Assembly (NCBI GenBank): GCA_910587045.1
Contig: CAJULG010000009.1
Location: 60,246 to 124,245, forward strand
Reading direction: 5' to 3'
DNA length: 64,000 nucleotides
Source of the DNA: an uncultured Lachnospiraceae bacterium
GTDB taxonomy: Bacteria > Bacillota > Clostridia > Lachnospirales > Lachnospiraceae
Below the pieces are notes generated by a model. It searched no databases. It worked only from the letters and a program-made list of their open reading frames with translations, and had not been told where the DNA came from. How positions within the stretch are numbered: position 1 is the first letter of the stretch; the number at the start of each line of letters is the position of its first letter. The position numbers and the translations under genes were made by a program. Below, in pieces: positions 26,728 through 34,550 of this stretch.

Positions 26728-26771
26728 GCCTTGAGGAGGGGCCCAACGAAGTTGGGAGGAGTCCTGAAGGC
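26728..26771 (+). ncRNA. Two-stem structured motif, copy 2
   Basis: Outer stem GCCTT/AAGGC and inner stem CCAAC/GTTGG (loop GAA) keep pairing by compensatory changes relative to copy 1, while the AGGAGGG and GGGAGGAG strands are unchanged. The -10-like TACAAT just upstream is followed directly by the motif. Confidence 0.6.
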
Positions 26772-26804
26772 GGGCATCAGTAATGAAAAGAGGCTGTCAG
26801 CTAT

Positions 26805-26829
26805 GCCTTGAGGGAGGAGCCCTGAGGTC
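26805..26829 (+). ncRNA. Two-stem structured motif, copy 3 (apical hairpin deleted)
   Basis: It begins like copy 2 (GCCTTGAGG) and ends like copy 1 (GGAGCCCTGAGGTC) but lacks the inner hairpin. It is probably a deletion or recombination product between copies. Confidence 0.5.
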
Positions 26830-26856
26830 GGATTGCAGGAACCTATAAATGCAGGC
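26812..26856 (+). repeat. 45-bp direct repeat, second copy
   Basis: Identical to 26664-26708, offset 148 bp. It leads into TAAAAT upstream of the GNAT gene, which may serve as its -10. Confidence 0.85.
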
Positions 26857-26908
26857 GGAAATCATGGTAAAATAAATGAAAAACACATTGAAATATGAGG
26901 AGGAGCGA

Positions 26909-27364
26909 ATGAAGATTTTAGAAGCAGCGGAAATAACACCAGAACTGGCAGAACAGTTAATTCTGGTATGGGAAAAGTCTGTAAAGGCAACACACCTGTT
27001 TTTATCAGAGGATGAAGTAGAGGAAATCAAAAAATATGTTCCGTCGGCCTTGAGCGGGATTGCACATTTGGTAATTGCAGAAAATAAGGAAGGCCGCCCT
27101 GTTGCATTTATGGGGATTGAAGAACAAAAGCTTGAAATGCTTTTTATTACACCCGAGGAACGGGGAAAGGGACTGGGAAAAAAGCTGATCCGGTATGGAA
27201 TTGAAAATTATTCAATCAACAAATTGGCTGTCAACGAGCAAAACCCGCTTGCAAGGGGATTTTACGAGCATATGGGCTTTCAGATATACAAACGGACAGA
27301 TCATGACGAGCAGGGGAATCCGTATCCGCTTTTATACATGAAATTGAAATCAATGACTATTTGA
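26909..27364 (+). CDS. GNAT-family N-acetyltransferase
   Basis: A 151-residue GNAT fold with acetyl-CoA loop RGKGLGKKL and NPLARGFYEHMGF, closest in look to YjaB-like enzymes. Start ATG 26909 has GAGGAGGAG upstream; an in-frame ATG 26876 lies before that ribosome site. The substrate is unknown. The gene follows directly on the repeated structured motifs, which therefore form part of its leader or promoter region. Confidence 0.88.
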   Translation: MKILEAAEITPELAEQLILVWEKSVKATHLFLSEDEVEEIKKYVPSALSGIAHLVIAENKEGRPVAFMGIEEQKLEMLFITPEERGKGLGKKLIRYGIENYSINKLAVNEQNPLARGFYEHMGFQIYKRTDHDEQGNPYPLLYMKLKSMTI

Positions 27365-27447
27365 TATTGAAATTATGGAAAAAGCAGATTATACTAACTA
27401 TATTGTTTCACATACGTTATATATATGGAACGAAAGAAGGGCAGAGG

Positions 27448-28173
27448 ATGTATCAGATTGCACTTTGCGATGATGAACCGTCAGATTTGGAGAAAATGAA
27501 ACGAATATTAGAGACATATCAGGAGCTGCATTCAGATTGTAATCTGTCGATAAGATGCTTTACCAGTGCAGAAGAGCTGTTGCGGCCTATACGGGGGAAT
27601 GAATACCTCCCGGATCTGATATTCATGGATATTTATATGCCGGAAAAGCCGGGGATAGATGCAGCGAAAGAGCTTCGTGATATGGGAGCGGATTGCAGGA
27701 TCATCTTTTCCACTACATCGAAAGAGCATGCGTTGGATGCTTTTCGTATTGATGCGGCGCAATACCTGGTGAAGCCGGTGGCAGAGCAGATGGTGATTCC
27801 GGTGTTGGATAAGCTGCTGGTTGAGATGAAAGAGGATCGGTTAAAATATCTGCTGTTACGGATCGAAGGCAGAATCTGCAGAATAGCATTACATGATATT
27901 GTGTATTGTGAAGCACAGAGAAAATGTCAGTGTCTGTTCTTTGCGGATGGAACGCAGGCATTGCTGCGTATGACAATGACTGAAATCTTTACAATGCTGT
28001 CCGGATATCGGGAGTTTGTAAAGGCCGGTATATCGTACATCATTAATCTGGAACATATTGAAAGTCTGAATGCAAGGGAACTGAAAATGGATACCGGGGC
28101 AATGATCTATCTGCCCCGTGGTTCTTATCAGACGATCAAGGAACAATACTTTCAGTATTACTGTGGAACCTGA
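27448..28173 (+). CDS. LytTR response regulator
   Basis: The 241-residue protein has a receiver domain (CDDEPSDLEKM, phospho-Asp in IFMDIYMPE, Lys in LVKPV) and a LytTR DNA-binding domain (CRIALHDIVYCEAQRKCQ ... FVKAGISYIINLEHIESL). ATG 27448 is chosen over a long leaderless extension from 27361. AgrA/LytR-type regulators usually pair with a membrane kinase, but none is adjacent, so it is an orphan here. It ends at a perfect terminator. Confidence 0.92.
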   Translation: MYQIALCDDEPSDLEKMKRILETYQELHSDCNLSIRCFTSAEELLRPIRGNEYLPDLIFMDIYMPEKPGIDAAKELRDMGADCRIIFSTTSKEHALDAFRIDAAQYLVKPVAEQMVIPVLDKLLVEMKEDRLKYLLLRIEGRICRIALHDIVYCEAQRKCQCLFFADGTQALLRMTMTEIFTMLSGYREFVKAGISYIINLEHIESLNARELKMDTGAMIYLPRGSYQTIKEQYFQYYCGT

Positions 28174-28201
28174 ATATAGCATAAACACAAAACGACAGGA
28201 G

Positions 28202-28250
28202 AGATGCCTGAGGATCTGACATGTATGATTCTCAGGCATCTTTCATTTTT
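28202..28250 (+). terminator. Terminator after LytTR regulator
   Basis: AGATGCCTGAG (28202-28212) pairs perfectly with CTCAGGCATCT (28231-28241), followed by a T-rich tail. Confidence 0.88.
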
Positions 28251-28387
28251 TGTCTGGTTTGCGCGAAGTGTGACTGAAAATGTGCAAACGGTTCTTTAGC
28301 GCTTCATAAAAAACATTTAATTGTTTAAAATATATGCAGCTAATATAGAAGCATAAGAGGATATTATGAGGATAAGGAGCAGGAGAT

Positions 28388-30388
28388 ATGGGAAGAACGA
28401 TCAAGGGAAAACTGACGATCAGTGTTATCTGTATCGTCGTAGTCAGTATTTTGCTGACGACAGCAGGAATCACATTTGTTGCGGGCAGAAAGATGATCCA
28501 GGATCAGACGGATGCCCTGTCACTGAATGCAGATAAGTATGCGGAAGAGATCAATACCTGGATTGAAAATGAAAAGATGCTTGCACAGGGAGCGGCCAGA
28601 AGCATTGAAGCAGCCGGAAATACGGAGGACGGTTTTATTCAGGATGTGGTAAGCACACATGCAGAAGGAAGAGAGGAATTACTGAATTTATATTGCGGTA
28701 CGGCAGACAGCAGATTCATTCAGTCCAATCGGGAGGCAGGTATTCCGGACGGATACGATCCGGTTAAGCGAGGCTGGTACAGTCAGGCTGCCGCAGAGGG
28801 GAAAACCATTGTTACGGATCCGTATCTGGACAGTATTACGGAGCAGATGTGTGCAACCATTGCTACGCCGGTATATATAGAAGGAGAACTGGCAGCAGTG
28901 ATCGGACTGGATGTAACACTGAATACGGTGGCCGAACTGACCGGGAATATCAGTAATTCGGAAGGAACCTATGGGTTTTTGCTGGACAGCAGCGGATATT
29001 ATGTGGCGCATAGAAACCAGGAATTTGAACCGACAGCAGAAGCCGCTGTAGCTGTTGAAGATGTTCTGCCGGAGCTGGCAGGTCTGGTTAACGGATCAGA
29101 GAGTGGTGTTCGTCAACTGGTTGATTACGATGGAAGCAACAGCTATTTTGCCATGTCAGAGATTACAGGAAGTCATTGGCGACTGGGTGTGGTAGTTCCG
29201 ACCGCCAATGTAGTAAGCTCTCTTCTTACTATGATAACAGTTGCAGTAGTGATCGCACTTCTGATCATTATACTGGTGGCAATATTCATGGCCGGGCTGA
29301 TCGGCAGGACATTGGCGCCGGTTCAGATGTTAAAGCAGTTTGCCTCCGGGGATTTTTCCGAGGAGACAGTGACGGAGAAGGCCATACCAAGAGAATATAA
29401 GGATGAGACAGAGCAGATTCAGACTGCTACGACAGAAGTAAGGCAGCAGATCCGGGGGATCATTCTGAATACGAAGCAGGAAGCAGAGGATATTGCCGCT
29501 ATTGCCAGGGATACTTCAGGAAAAATGACGGAATTAAATCAGGATATATCCGGTATTACGGATTCTGTTAGTCAGGTGATGGAACAGACAGCTGAGGCGA
29601 AGAAGCTGGCAGAAACAATACGGATGATCGGTGAGGAACTCGGCACTACGATCGAATCCGTAGCAAGGCAGGCCGGAGAGGCCGCCTCCCAGTCCGGCGA
29701 TATCATGCATCGTGCCGGACAGCAGCATGAGAATTCAGAGCAGTCTGCCGGAGAAGCAGTTGCCCTTTACCAGAATACAAAGGAGGAGCTGGAGCAGGCC
29801 ATTGCAGACAGTCAGCGGGTACGGGAAATCAATGCCCTGACGGAAGAAATCCTCGCGATCAGTTCACAGACTAATCTTCTGGCGCTGAATGCTTCTATAG
29901 AAGCGGCAAGAGCCGGAGATGTAGGAAGGGGATTTGCAGTAGTCGCAGAAGAGATCAGCCAGCTTGCTGATAATTCCAAGCAGGCAGTGGATAAGATCCG
30001 TCAGGTAACGGGAGATGTGATGCAGAATGTGTCCCGTCTGTCCAAGACTGCGGAGAAGCTGCTGCATTTTATGAACGGAACTGTTATGGAGGACTATCAG
30101 AGCATGACTGCGCTGGCAAAGATGTATGAGCAGGATGCTGTATTTTACAGTGATATTTCCGGCAGTCTGGGAAGCGCATCCCGGGAAATGCGTGACAGCA
30201 TGGTGGGAATTCAGGAATCAATCCTGGCGATTACTTCACTGATCAGTGAGATTGCAGAGCATATGCAGGGCATGGAAGAATCCGCAGGGGCTTCTAATGC
30301 AAATTCGGGTTCCGTACTTTCTCAGATGGAGGAATTATTTAACTTAAGTGAGCTGTTGAACCAGACAGTGGCATCCTTCCGGGTATAG
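28388..30388 (+). CDS. Methyl-accepting chemotaxis protein with dCACHE sensor
   Basis: The 666-residue chemoreceptor has TM1 (about 9-31), a periplasmic-type dCACHE domain (about 35-275), TM2 (about 278-304), HAMP, and a signalling hairpin with the tip NLLALNASIEAARAGDVGRG. In the sensor, Tyr123, Arg128, Trp130, Tyr131, Tyr146 and Asp175 have the spacing of the amino-acid-binding motif of dCACHE_1 receptors as I recall it, so an amino-acid ligand is a reasonable guess. The ribosome site AAGGAG precedes the start with slightly long spacing. No che genes are nearby. Confidence 0.93.
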   Translation: MGRTIKGKLTISVICIVVVSILLTTAGITFVAGRKMIQDQTDALSLNADKYAEEINTWIENEKMLAQGAARSIEAAGNTEDGFIQDVVSTHAEGREELLNLYCGTADSRFIQSNREAGIPDGYDPVKRGWYSQAAAEGKTIVTDPYLDSITEQMCATIATPVYIEGELAAVIGLDVTLNTVAELTGNISNSEGTYGFLLDSSGYYVAHRNQEFEPTAEAAVAVEDVLPELAGLVNGSESGVRQLVDYDGSNSYFAMSEITGSHWRLGVVVPTANVVSSLLTMITVAVVIALLIIILVAIFMAGLIGRTLAPVQMLKQFASGDFSEETVTEKAIPREYKDETEQIQTATTEVRQQIRGIILNTKQEAEDIAAIARDTSGKMTELNQDISGITDSVSQVMEQTAEAKKLAETIRMIGEELGTTIESVARQAGEAASQSGDIMHRAGQQHENSEQSAGEAVALYQNTKEELEQAIADSQRVREINALTEEILAISSQTNLLALNASIEAARAGDVGRGFAVVAEEISQLADNSKQAVDKIRQVTGDVMQNVSRLSKTAEKLLHFMNGTVMEDYQSMTALAKMYEQDAVFYSDISGSLGSASREMRDSMVGIQESILAITSLISEIAEHMQGMEESAGASNANSGSVLSQMEELFNLSELLNQTVASFRV

Positions 30389-30530
30389 GGTGAGGAATTT
30401 TTCCTTTTTCTGCATTCATATGTCATTTTCTGCAATAAATATTGCTGAAAACTACTATATTTTGTAGATTTTTGTTAGGAGCTGTACAGGCTCCGGCAGG
30501 CAGATAACATGACATTAGGAGGAAGCAGGA

Positions 30531-30953
30531 ATGGCAGTTGTAAGAAGTGAGCAGGATGCTATGGCAGCGAAGCTGGCGGCTGAACGTGCAGCGCGGGAAG
30601 CGGAGGAAGCAAGAAGGAGAGATATAATGGAAAAGATTCAACTTCTGGAAGATGAAATCAATGAATGCCAGGGGTTGATTTCGTCCTTTAGTGGATTAAA
30701 GGGACAGGTCGGGATGCTGATATCCCGGATGAATGAATATAAGGCCATGAATCTGGAAGCAGACAGGAATTCCTTTTTTGGAATGACTGCAAGTGCGGTA
30801 TATGAAGGAATGGCAAGTGCCCGGTCGGCGATGGGGGAAAGCGCAGGCAGTTTTTCCGAAGTGGAATCGGCGATCGGAAGCCAGATTGGTATGCTGAGTT
30901 CGTATGTAATGGAACTTAGAAGCCGGATCAGCAGTCTTCAGGCAGGATTATAA
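30531..30953 (+). CDS. YwqH-like helical protein of LXG-type secretion cassette
   Basis: The 140-residue protein begins with an Ala/Glu/Arg-rich coiled-coil, followed by a helical region with conserved-looking MNEYKAMNLEADRNSFFG. It resembles the YwqH family (DUF5082), small proteins encoded upstream of LXG toxins such as B. subtilis YwqJ and thought to act as targeting partners of type VII secretion effectors. TTAGGAGGAAG precedes ATG 30531. It is the first of four tightly spaced genes. Family assignment is from pattern and context. Confidence 0.65.
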   Translation: MAVVRSEQDAMAAKLAAERAAREAEEARRRDIMEKIQLLEDEINECQGLISSFSGLKGQVGMLISRMNEYKAMNLEADRNSFFGMTASAVYEGMASARSAMGESAGSFSEVESAIGSQIGMLSSYVMELRSRISSLQAGL

Positions 30954-30964
30954 AGGAGGCTGAC

Positions 30965-31273
30965 ATGATCAAGATACAGATTGATGAATATGAGAACTTA
31001 TTACATGAGACCCATGTGCTTCACAGGGAGAGCAGGGAATTGATCCAGGAATATGTCAGGGAGCTGGAAGAACTGCTGGCACCGGATGGCGGATTTCAGA
31101 CCAATCTGGTTTCAGAAAAAGCGAAGCTGATTCTGGGGAAGTTTAAAGAACGGGTCATACCTGAACTGGAAGCGGAATTCGAAGAGACGGAGCAACAGAT
31201 TTATATATTAGGACAGCGTCTGGCTGAAGGGGATGAAGACAGGAGGTTACATGTACAATGGGAGAGAGTATAG
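30965..31273 (+). CDS. YwqI-like helical protein
   Basis: A 102-residue, almost entirely helical, acidic protein (IQIDEYENLLHETHVLHRES...), positioned exactly where YwqI (DUF5344) sits in the ywqHIJK operon, 11 bp after the YwqH-like gene with AAAGGAGG before the start. Probably a WXG100-like partner helping export of the toxin encoded downstream. No catalytic features. Confidence 0.6.
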   Translation: MIKIQIDEYENLLHETHVLHRESRELIQEYVRELEELLAPDGGFQTNLVSEKAKLILGKFKERVIPELEAEFEETEQQIYILGQRLAEGDEDRRLHVQWERV

Positions 31274-31425
31274 ATGCCATACGGGAGGTCTTACGGGATG
31301 AGAAGCATACCTTGACAGAGATCAGCGGATTCATGAAAGCGTTGCTGACATTTATCCAGGAATCGGCAGATGCCTTTGAGGATACGGATACCAGTTGTGA
31401 AGAAGTATACAAAAGGTTTGTGTAG
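31258..31425 (+). CDS. 55-residue helical small protein in the LXG-like operon
   Basis: Short frame from ATG 31258, overlapping the previous gene by 16 bp in another frame, with AGGAGG at 31241-31246 and its stop 12 bp before the toxin start. The product is a helical, amphipathic protein (IREVLRDEKHTLTEISGFMK...). Gap-free packing and a ribosome site support coding. Likely another small secretion partner of the WXG100 type. Confidence 0.6.
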   Translation: MGESIDAIREVLRDEKHTLTEISGFMKALLTFIQESADAFEDTDTSCEEVYKRFV

Positions 31426-31436
31426 GAGGAAGCGGA

Positions 31437-32882
31437 ATGGGAATCAGCAGTGCTTTATTTCAAAATTTTTATATGGATCCTGCCGAAGTGTTTGATGCGG
31501 GTGAACGGATCTGCTCTGCCATGGCAGGGGTAAACGGGTGCTTAAATGAAGCAGAGGGTGTATTCGGTCAGATATCTTCTCTGGCCGCCAGCGTGCCGGC
31601 TCAGGCGAGATGCGGTGCTCTGATCTCTGCCTGTGAAAATGCCATTTTAACGATCAGAAATACAGATTTCTCCGCTTATGGCAGCCGGGTCAGTCAAAAT
31701 ATGTGCAAGCTGGCAGATTTGAGTGAACATGTGGCGGGTGCAACGATAAAAGCGATGGAGGATAGTCGGGAGAAGCTTGACAAGATCCGAAAGAATGTAG
31801 CAGACTTAAATAGTAAAACGACACATAAGTCCTTTATAGCATTGAAAAAGGTGTTGACTCTGGAGGGTTTAATAAGTTTCTATTCCCAATCACCTGTGGG
31901 CAATAATGTAAATAAGTATTCTCTGGAATATCAGGCGGCACGATATGCAGGGTTACAGGTGAGCCTAAGTGGAGCGCCTGTTATAAATAGTAAAGAACAA
32001 TCGGAAAGGTATCAGAAGTTAGTCCACCTCTTTATGAATGGTGGCGAGATGGTAATTACAAATGGAGATGGTTCTACAACAACGTTTTATTTGTGTGATA
32101 CAACGTTTCGGGAAGCGTTAGATAGACAGATGAAATTAAATGATAGACCGCAAGTTTATCCGACTCTACAATCTAGAAAAACTGTAGATGCAAACAGATA
32201 TCAAGTTTATGATGCTATGTTGCCATTTAATCATATGAGCGGAGAAGAAATGTATCAGTTTTTGGATTTGTCAAATTCATCTAATGTTAAAAAGAGTGAC
32301 ATAAAAAGAATGTTGGATGGTCGGGGAGAGCTTGATGGAATGGAGGATATATTCATGAAGGCCGCAGAGGATTATAATATTGATCCGAGGTATTTAGTAG
32401 GATATTCTATATTGGAAACGGGAAATGGAGAAAGCGAGTTAGCAAACGGGGTAGAAGTGGATGGAAAGATAGTATATAACATGTATGGATACGGTGCATA
32501 TGATAGTGATCCCGTAAAGAAAGGTGCAGAGATTGCATATAGCAATGATTGGTTTACGAAAGAAGAAGCAATTCTTGGAGGAGCAGAAAAAATTAGTAAT
32601 GGTTATATTAATGAAGGCCAGTCTACATTATATGAGATGCGTTGGGATACTCAAAATTGTGGAAATCCACCGAATCTTGGAGATCACCATTATGCAACGG
32701 ATATTGAATGGACACTGAAGCAGGTGGGAGAGATGGATTTAGTAGAAGTCTACAATCAAATACCTAGAGAGGATGTCCATTATTATGTACCAGTCTATGC
32801 ACTGGAACCAGAGGATATGCAGCAGGATCCAAAAGAAAAGTATTGGGATAAAAAAGGAAAGAACGGGGTTGTCACCCCTTAA
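31437..32882 (+). CDS. LXG-like toxin candidate with C-terminal glucosaminidase domain
   Basis: The 481-residue protein has no Sec signal. Residues 1-130 are helical and LXG/WXG-like. Residues 300-410 match the LytG/GH73-type glucosaminidase fold: DPRYLVGYSILETGNG with catalytic Glu327, VYNMYGYGAYDSDP, and INEGQSTLYEMRWDTQ. GH73 enzymes cut between N-acetylglucosamine and N-acetylmuramate. Together with the three small helical genes upstream it looks like a type VII secreted peptidoglycan-targeting effector. Base composition shifts to A+T-rich near 31,850, at the junction between the export and effector halves, as seen when polymorphic toxins swap tails. No immunity gene is evident. Confidence 0.75.
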   Translation: MGISSALFQNFYMDPAEVFDAGERICSAMAGVNGCLNEAEGVFGQISSLAASVPAQARCGALISACENAILTIRNTDFSAYGSRVSQNMCKLADLSEHVAGATIKAMEDSREKLDKIRKNVADLNSKTTHKSFIALKKVLTLEGLISFYSQSPVGNNVNKYSLEYQAARYAGLQVSLSGAPVINSKEQSERYQKLVHLFMNGGEMVITNGDGSTTTFYLCDTTFREALDRQMKLNDRPQVYPTLQSRKTVDANRYQVYDAMLPFNHMSGEEMYQFLDLSNSSNVKKSDIKRMLDGRGELDGMEDIFMKAAEDYNIDPRYLVGYSILETGNGESELANGVEVDGKIVYNMYGYGAYDSDPVKKGAEIAYSNDWFTKEEAILGGAEKISNGYINEGQSTLYEMRWDTQNCGNPPNLGDHHYATDIEWTLKQVGEMDLVEVYNQIPREDVHYYVPVYALEPEDMQQDPKEKYWDKKGKNGVVTP

Positions 32883-32894
32883 GCTCTGATTTAT

Positions 32895-32958
32895 AATAGG
32901 ACAGTATATTCTGCTGTAGCTTCTAGCATATGGCTGAGCGTACTGTCCTATTTTGTTT
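32895..32958 (+). terminator. Terminator after LXG-like operon
   Basis: AATAGGACAGTA (32895-32906) pairs perfectly with TACTGTCCTATT (32941-32952), followed by TTGTTT; a second small hairpin is nested inside. Confidence 0.85.
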
Positions 32959-33029
32959 CTGAGTGTTTTCATAAATGCTTTACACGGAAAAGTCTTCTAT
33001 TTCCGGAATTCACAAAAAATACACAAAAG

Positions 33030-33048
33030 AATTAGCACTCACCTATTG
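33030..33048 (+). repeat. 19-bp direct repeat carrying a half CIRCE site, copy A
   Basis: AATTAGCACTCACCTATTG here is identical to 34443-34461, where it forms the left arm and part of the spacer of an intact CIRCE element. The right CIRCE arm is missing at this copy. The 32959-33169 region around it has no credible gene. Confidence 0.8.
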
Positions 33049-33169
33049 TTATATAAGAGCGAAGTTGTCCTACTTTATCAGGTTTTGTCAAAACGTGTTA
33101 AACCATTCGCAAAAGGGGTACAGAGAGGGGTATATGGATTTTTTAAAATATATGGTTATATTATTTCGC

Positions 33170-33184
33170 ATAACATGTTATAAT
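33170..33184 (+). promoter_or_regulatory. Palindrome overlapping -10 of AbrB-like gene
   Basis: Perfect palindrome ATAACATGTTAT (33170-33181) overlapping TATAAT (33179-33184); the -35 (TTATAT at 33156) is weak. Plausible autoregulatory operator. Confidence 0.45.
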
Positions 33185-33231
33185 AATTATAAAGAAAACT
33201 TGAGATTTCAAGAAAAGAAAGGATGATGAGT

Positions 33232-33498
33232 ATGAACTTAGCGAAAGTATCGGCAAATGGTCAGATTACAGTTCCTGTTGAGATAAGAAAGCTGTTGGGA
33301 CTCCGTTCGGGAGACAAGATTTTGTTTGTACAGAAGGATAACGGAGAGATTGTTATCAACAATGCTTCTGCACAGGCAATTTACAAGGCACAGAAGGCGT
33401 TTTCAGGAGTTGCGGAGGATATGGGTGTGTATAATGAAGATGATGTGCAGGATTTGGTAAATGAAGTAAGAGACGGAGGACGATATAGTAATTTGTGA
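33232..33498 (+). CDS. AbrB/MazE-type DNA-binding protein
   Basis: The 88-residue protein has an N-terminal swapped-hairpin domain (AKVSANGQITVPVEIRKLLGLRSGDKILF) typical of AbrB-like regulators and antitoxins. ATG 33232 is nine bases after AGAAAGG; two upstream in-frame ATGs abut the ribosome site. No toxin partner follows directly; the next pair has its own promoter. Either an orphan antitoxin or a transition-state-type regulator. Confidence 0.85.
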   Translation: MNLAKVSANGQITVPVEIRKLLGLRSGDKILFVQKDNGEIVINNASAQAIYKAQKAFSGVAEDMGVYNEDDVQDLVNEVRDGGRYSNL

Positions 33499-33570
33499 TA
33501 CGGATATTTATGATATTGTAGTATATAATATTGTCAAAAAGTGCTTTGTCATTTAAATTTAGAGAGCTTG

Positions 33571-33599
33571 TTGTTGAGAAAAGAAATATATGCTATACT
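33571..33599 (+). promoter_or_regulatory. Promoter of toxin-antitoxin pair
   Basis: TTGTTG (33571-33576), 17-bp spacer, TATACT (33594-33599), about 27 bp before the antitoxin start. Confidence 0.65.
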
Positions 33600-33625
33600 G
33601 TTTGAATAGAAAGGGATGTGATTAT

Positions 33626-33820
33626 ATGTTTGCAACAAAACCTCAAGTGACATTAGAAAATGAAGATGTTGAAAAATTAGAGTTATATAGATTAATTGGT
33701 GAAGGATATAATGCCATGCAGGATGGAAGAACCCGTACAATTGAGGAAGTGAGAGAGAAATTGGAAAAAGGGAGAGAAGCACGTGGCCAGGGTGGTATTT
33801 ACGGAACCAGCAGAGTATGA
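33626..33820 (+). CDS. Putative antitoxin of RelB/ParD type
   Basis: A 64-residue protein (start ATG 33626 behind AAAGGGATG) with a helical body and a disordered C-terminal tail, overlapping a ParE-like toxin gene by 38 bp. That size and overlap are typical of type II antitoxins. The sequence itself shows no clear ribbon-helix-helix, so the family is inferred from context. Confidence 0.7.
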   Translation: MFATKPQVTLENEDVEKLELYRLIGEGYNAMQDGRTRTIEEVREKLEKGREARGQGGIYGTSRV

Positions 33821-34100
33821 TTTGCTGGATATAGAGTATTACATCTTTGCTAATCTTTGTAATCCGCGGGCAGCACAGAGAATATCGAATGGTATTTTGG
33901 ATATGGCAAGTAAATTAGCTGAATATCCGGAGGGGCATCCGTTGGTAGCCGACGAGTTATTAAGACGCATAGGTTTACGAATGACGCATTTTGATAATTA
34001 TAACATTTTTTATTATTATGATTTGGAAAATGATACGGTGTACATAATTAGAATTTTATATAATAAAGCAAATTGGCAAAACATTTTAAAAGATAAATAG
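33783..34100 (+). CDS. RelE/ParE-superfamily toxin
   Basis: A 105-residue RelE/ParE fold: FTEPAEYDLLDIEYYIF at the start, RMTHFDNYNIFYYYDLENDTVYIIRILYNKANW at the end. ParE members poison gyrase and RelE members cut mRNA; the RVL-H-type C-terminus (RILYNKANW) is closer to ParE. It starts at GTG 33783 within the antitoxin gene, with GGGAGA upstream, so the toxin is coupled to its antitoxin. Confidence 0.88.
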   Translation: MARVVFTEPAEYDLLDIEYYIFANLCNPRAAQRISNGILDMASKLAEYPEGHPLVADELLRRIGLRMTHFDNYNIFYYYDLENDTVYIIRILYNKANWQNILKDK

Positions 34101-34108
34101 ATGAATAA

Positions 34109-34177
34109 AAATCTCCGAGTTAGAACTTGGAGATTTCAGGCTGTAGACAAAGTCCCGCACTTTTGTGCGGGATTTTT
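34109..34177 (+). terminator. Two hairpins, second a terminator, after parE-like gene
   Basis: AAATCTCC/GGAGATTT at 34109-34136, then TCCCGCAC-TTTT-GTGCGGGA at 34153-34172 followed by T5. From here to the CIRCE element at 34445 I see only a lone TATAAT near 34233 and no gene. Confidence 0.85.
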
Positions 34178-34444
34178 CTATGATAAATGCCGGAAAAGTC
34201 AGTATTATTGCGGCTTTTGAGATGCTTTCCTGCTATAATAGAAGTATAAAATCAAGGCAGGTATTTCTGCTTATGATGACGCAGAATGTTGAAAAAAGAG
34301 AGAACGGATTCAGCCCTTTTATATGGATAACATGGTTCCGAAGAGCATTCCTTTATCCAGATTGATATCTGACCATAACAATAGACAAAAATTATAGAAC
34401 CTGCAAACCCAGAAAAATCATGTGATTGCAGAAATTGCAAAAAA

Positions 34445-34471
34445 TTAGCACTCACCTATTGACAGTGCTAA
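34445..34471 (+). promoter_or_regulatory. CIRCE element (HrcA operator)
   Basis: TTAGCACTC-N9-CAGTGCTAA, matching the CIRCE consensus in all but the first base of the right arm (C for G). It overlaps the -35 of the hsp20 promoter, so HrcA would repress the gene until heat shock. hrcA is not in the window. Confidence 0.92.
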
Positions 34472-34487
34472 CAATAAGTGTTATATT
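34459..34487 (+). promoter_or_regulatory. Sigma-A promoter of hsp20
   Basis: TTGACA (34459-34464), 17-bp spacer, TATATT (34482-34487), embedded in the CIRCE element. Confidence 0.85.
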
Positions 34488-34550
34488 ACATTTAGAACAG
34501 GTTAAACCTTCCCAATATTGGGCAGTATAAGTAAGAAGGAGGACAATATT

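Noticed and set aside
34165..34365. 66-residue frame between the toxin gene and hsp20
   Set aside because: It starts in the terminator tail, has no ribosome site and no coherent composition.
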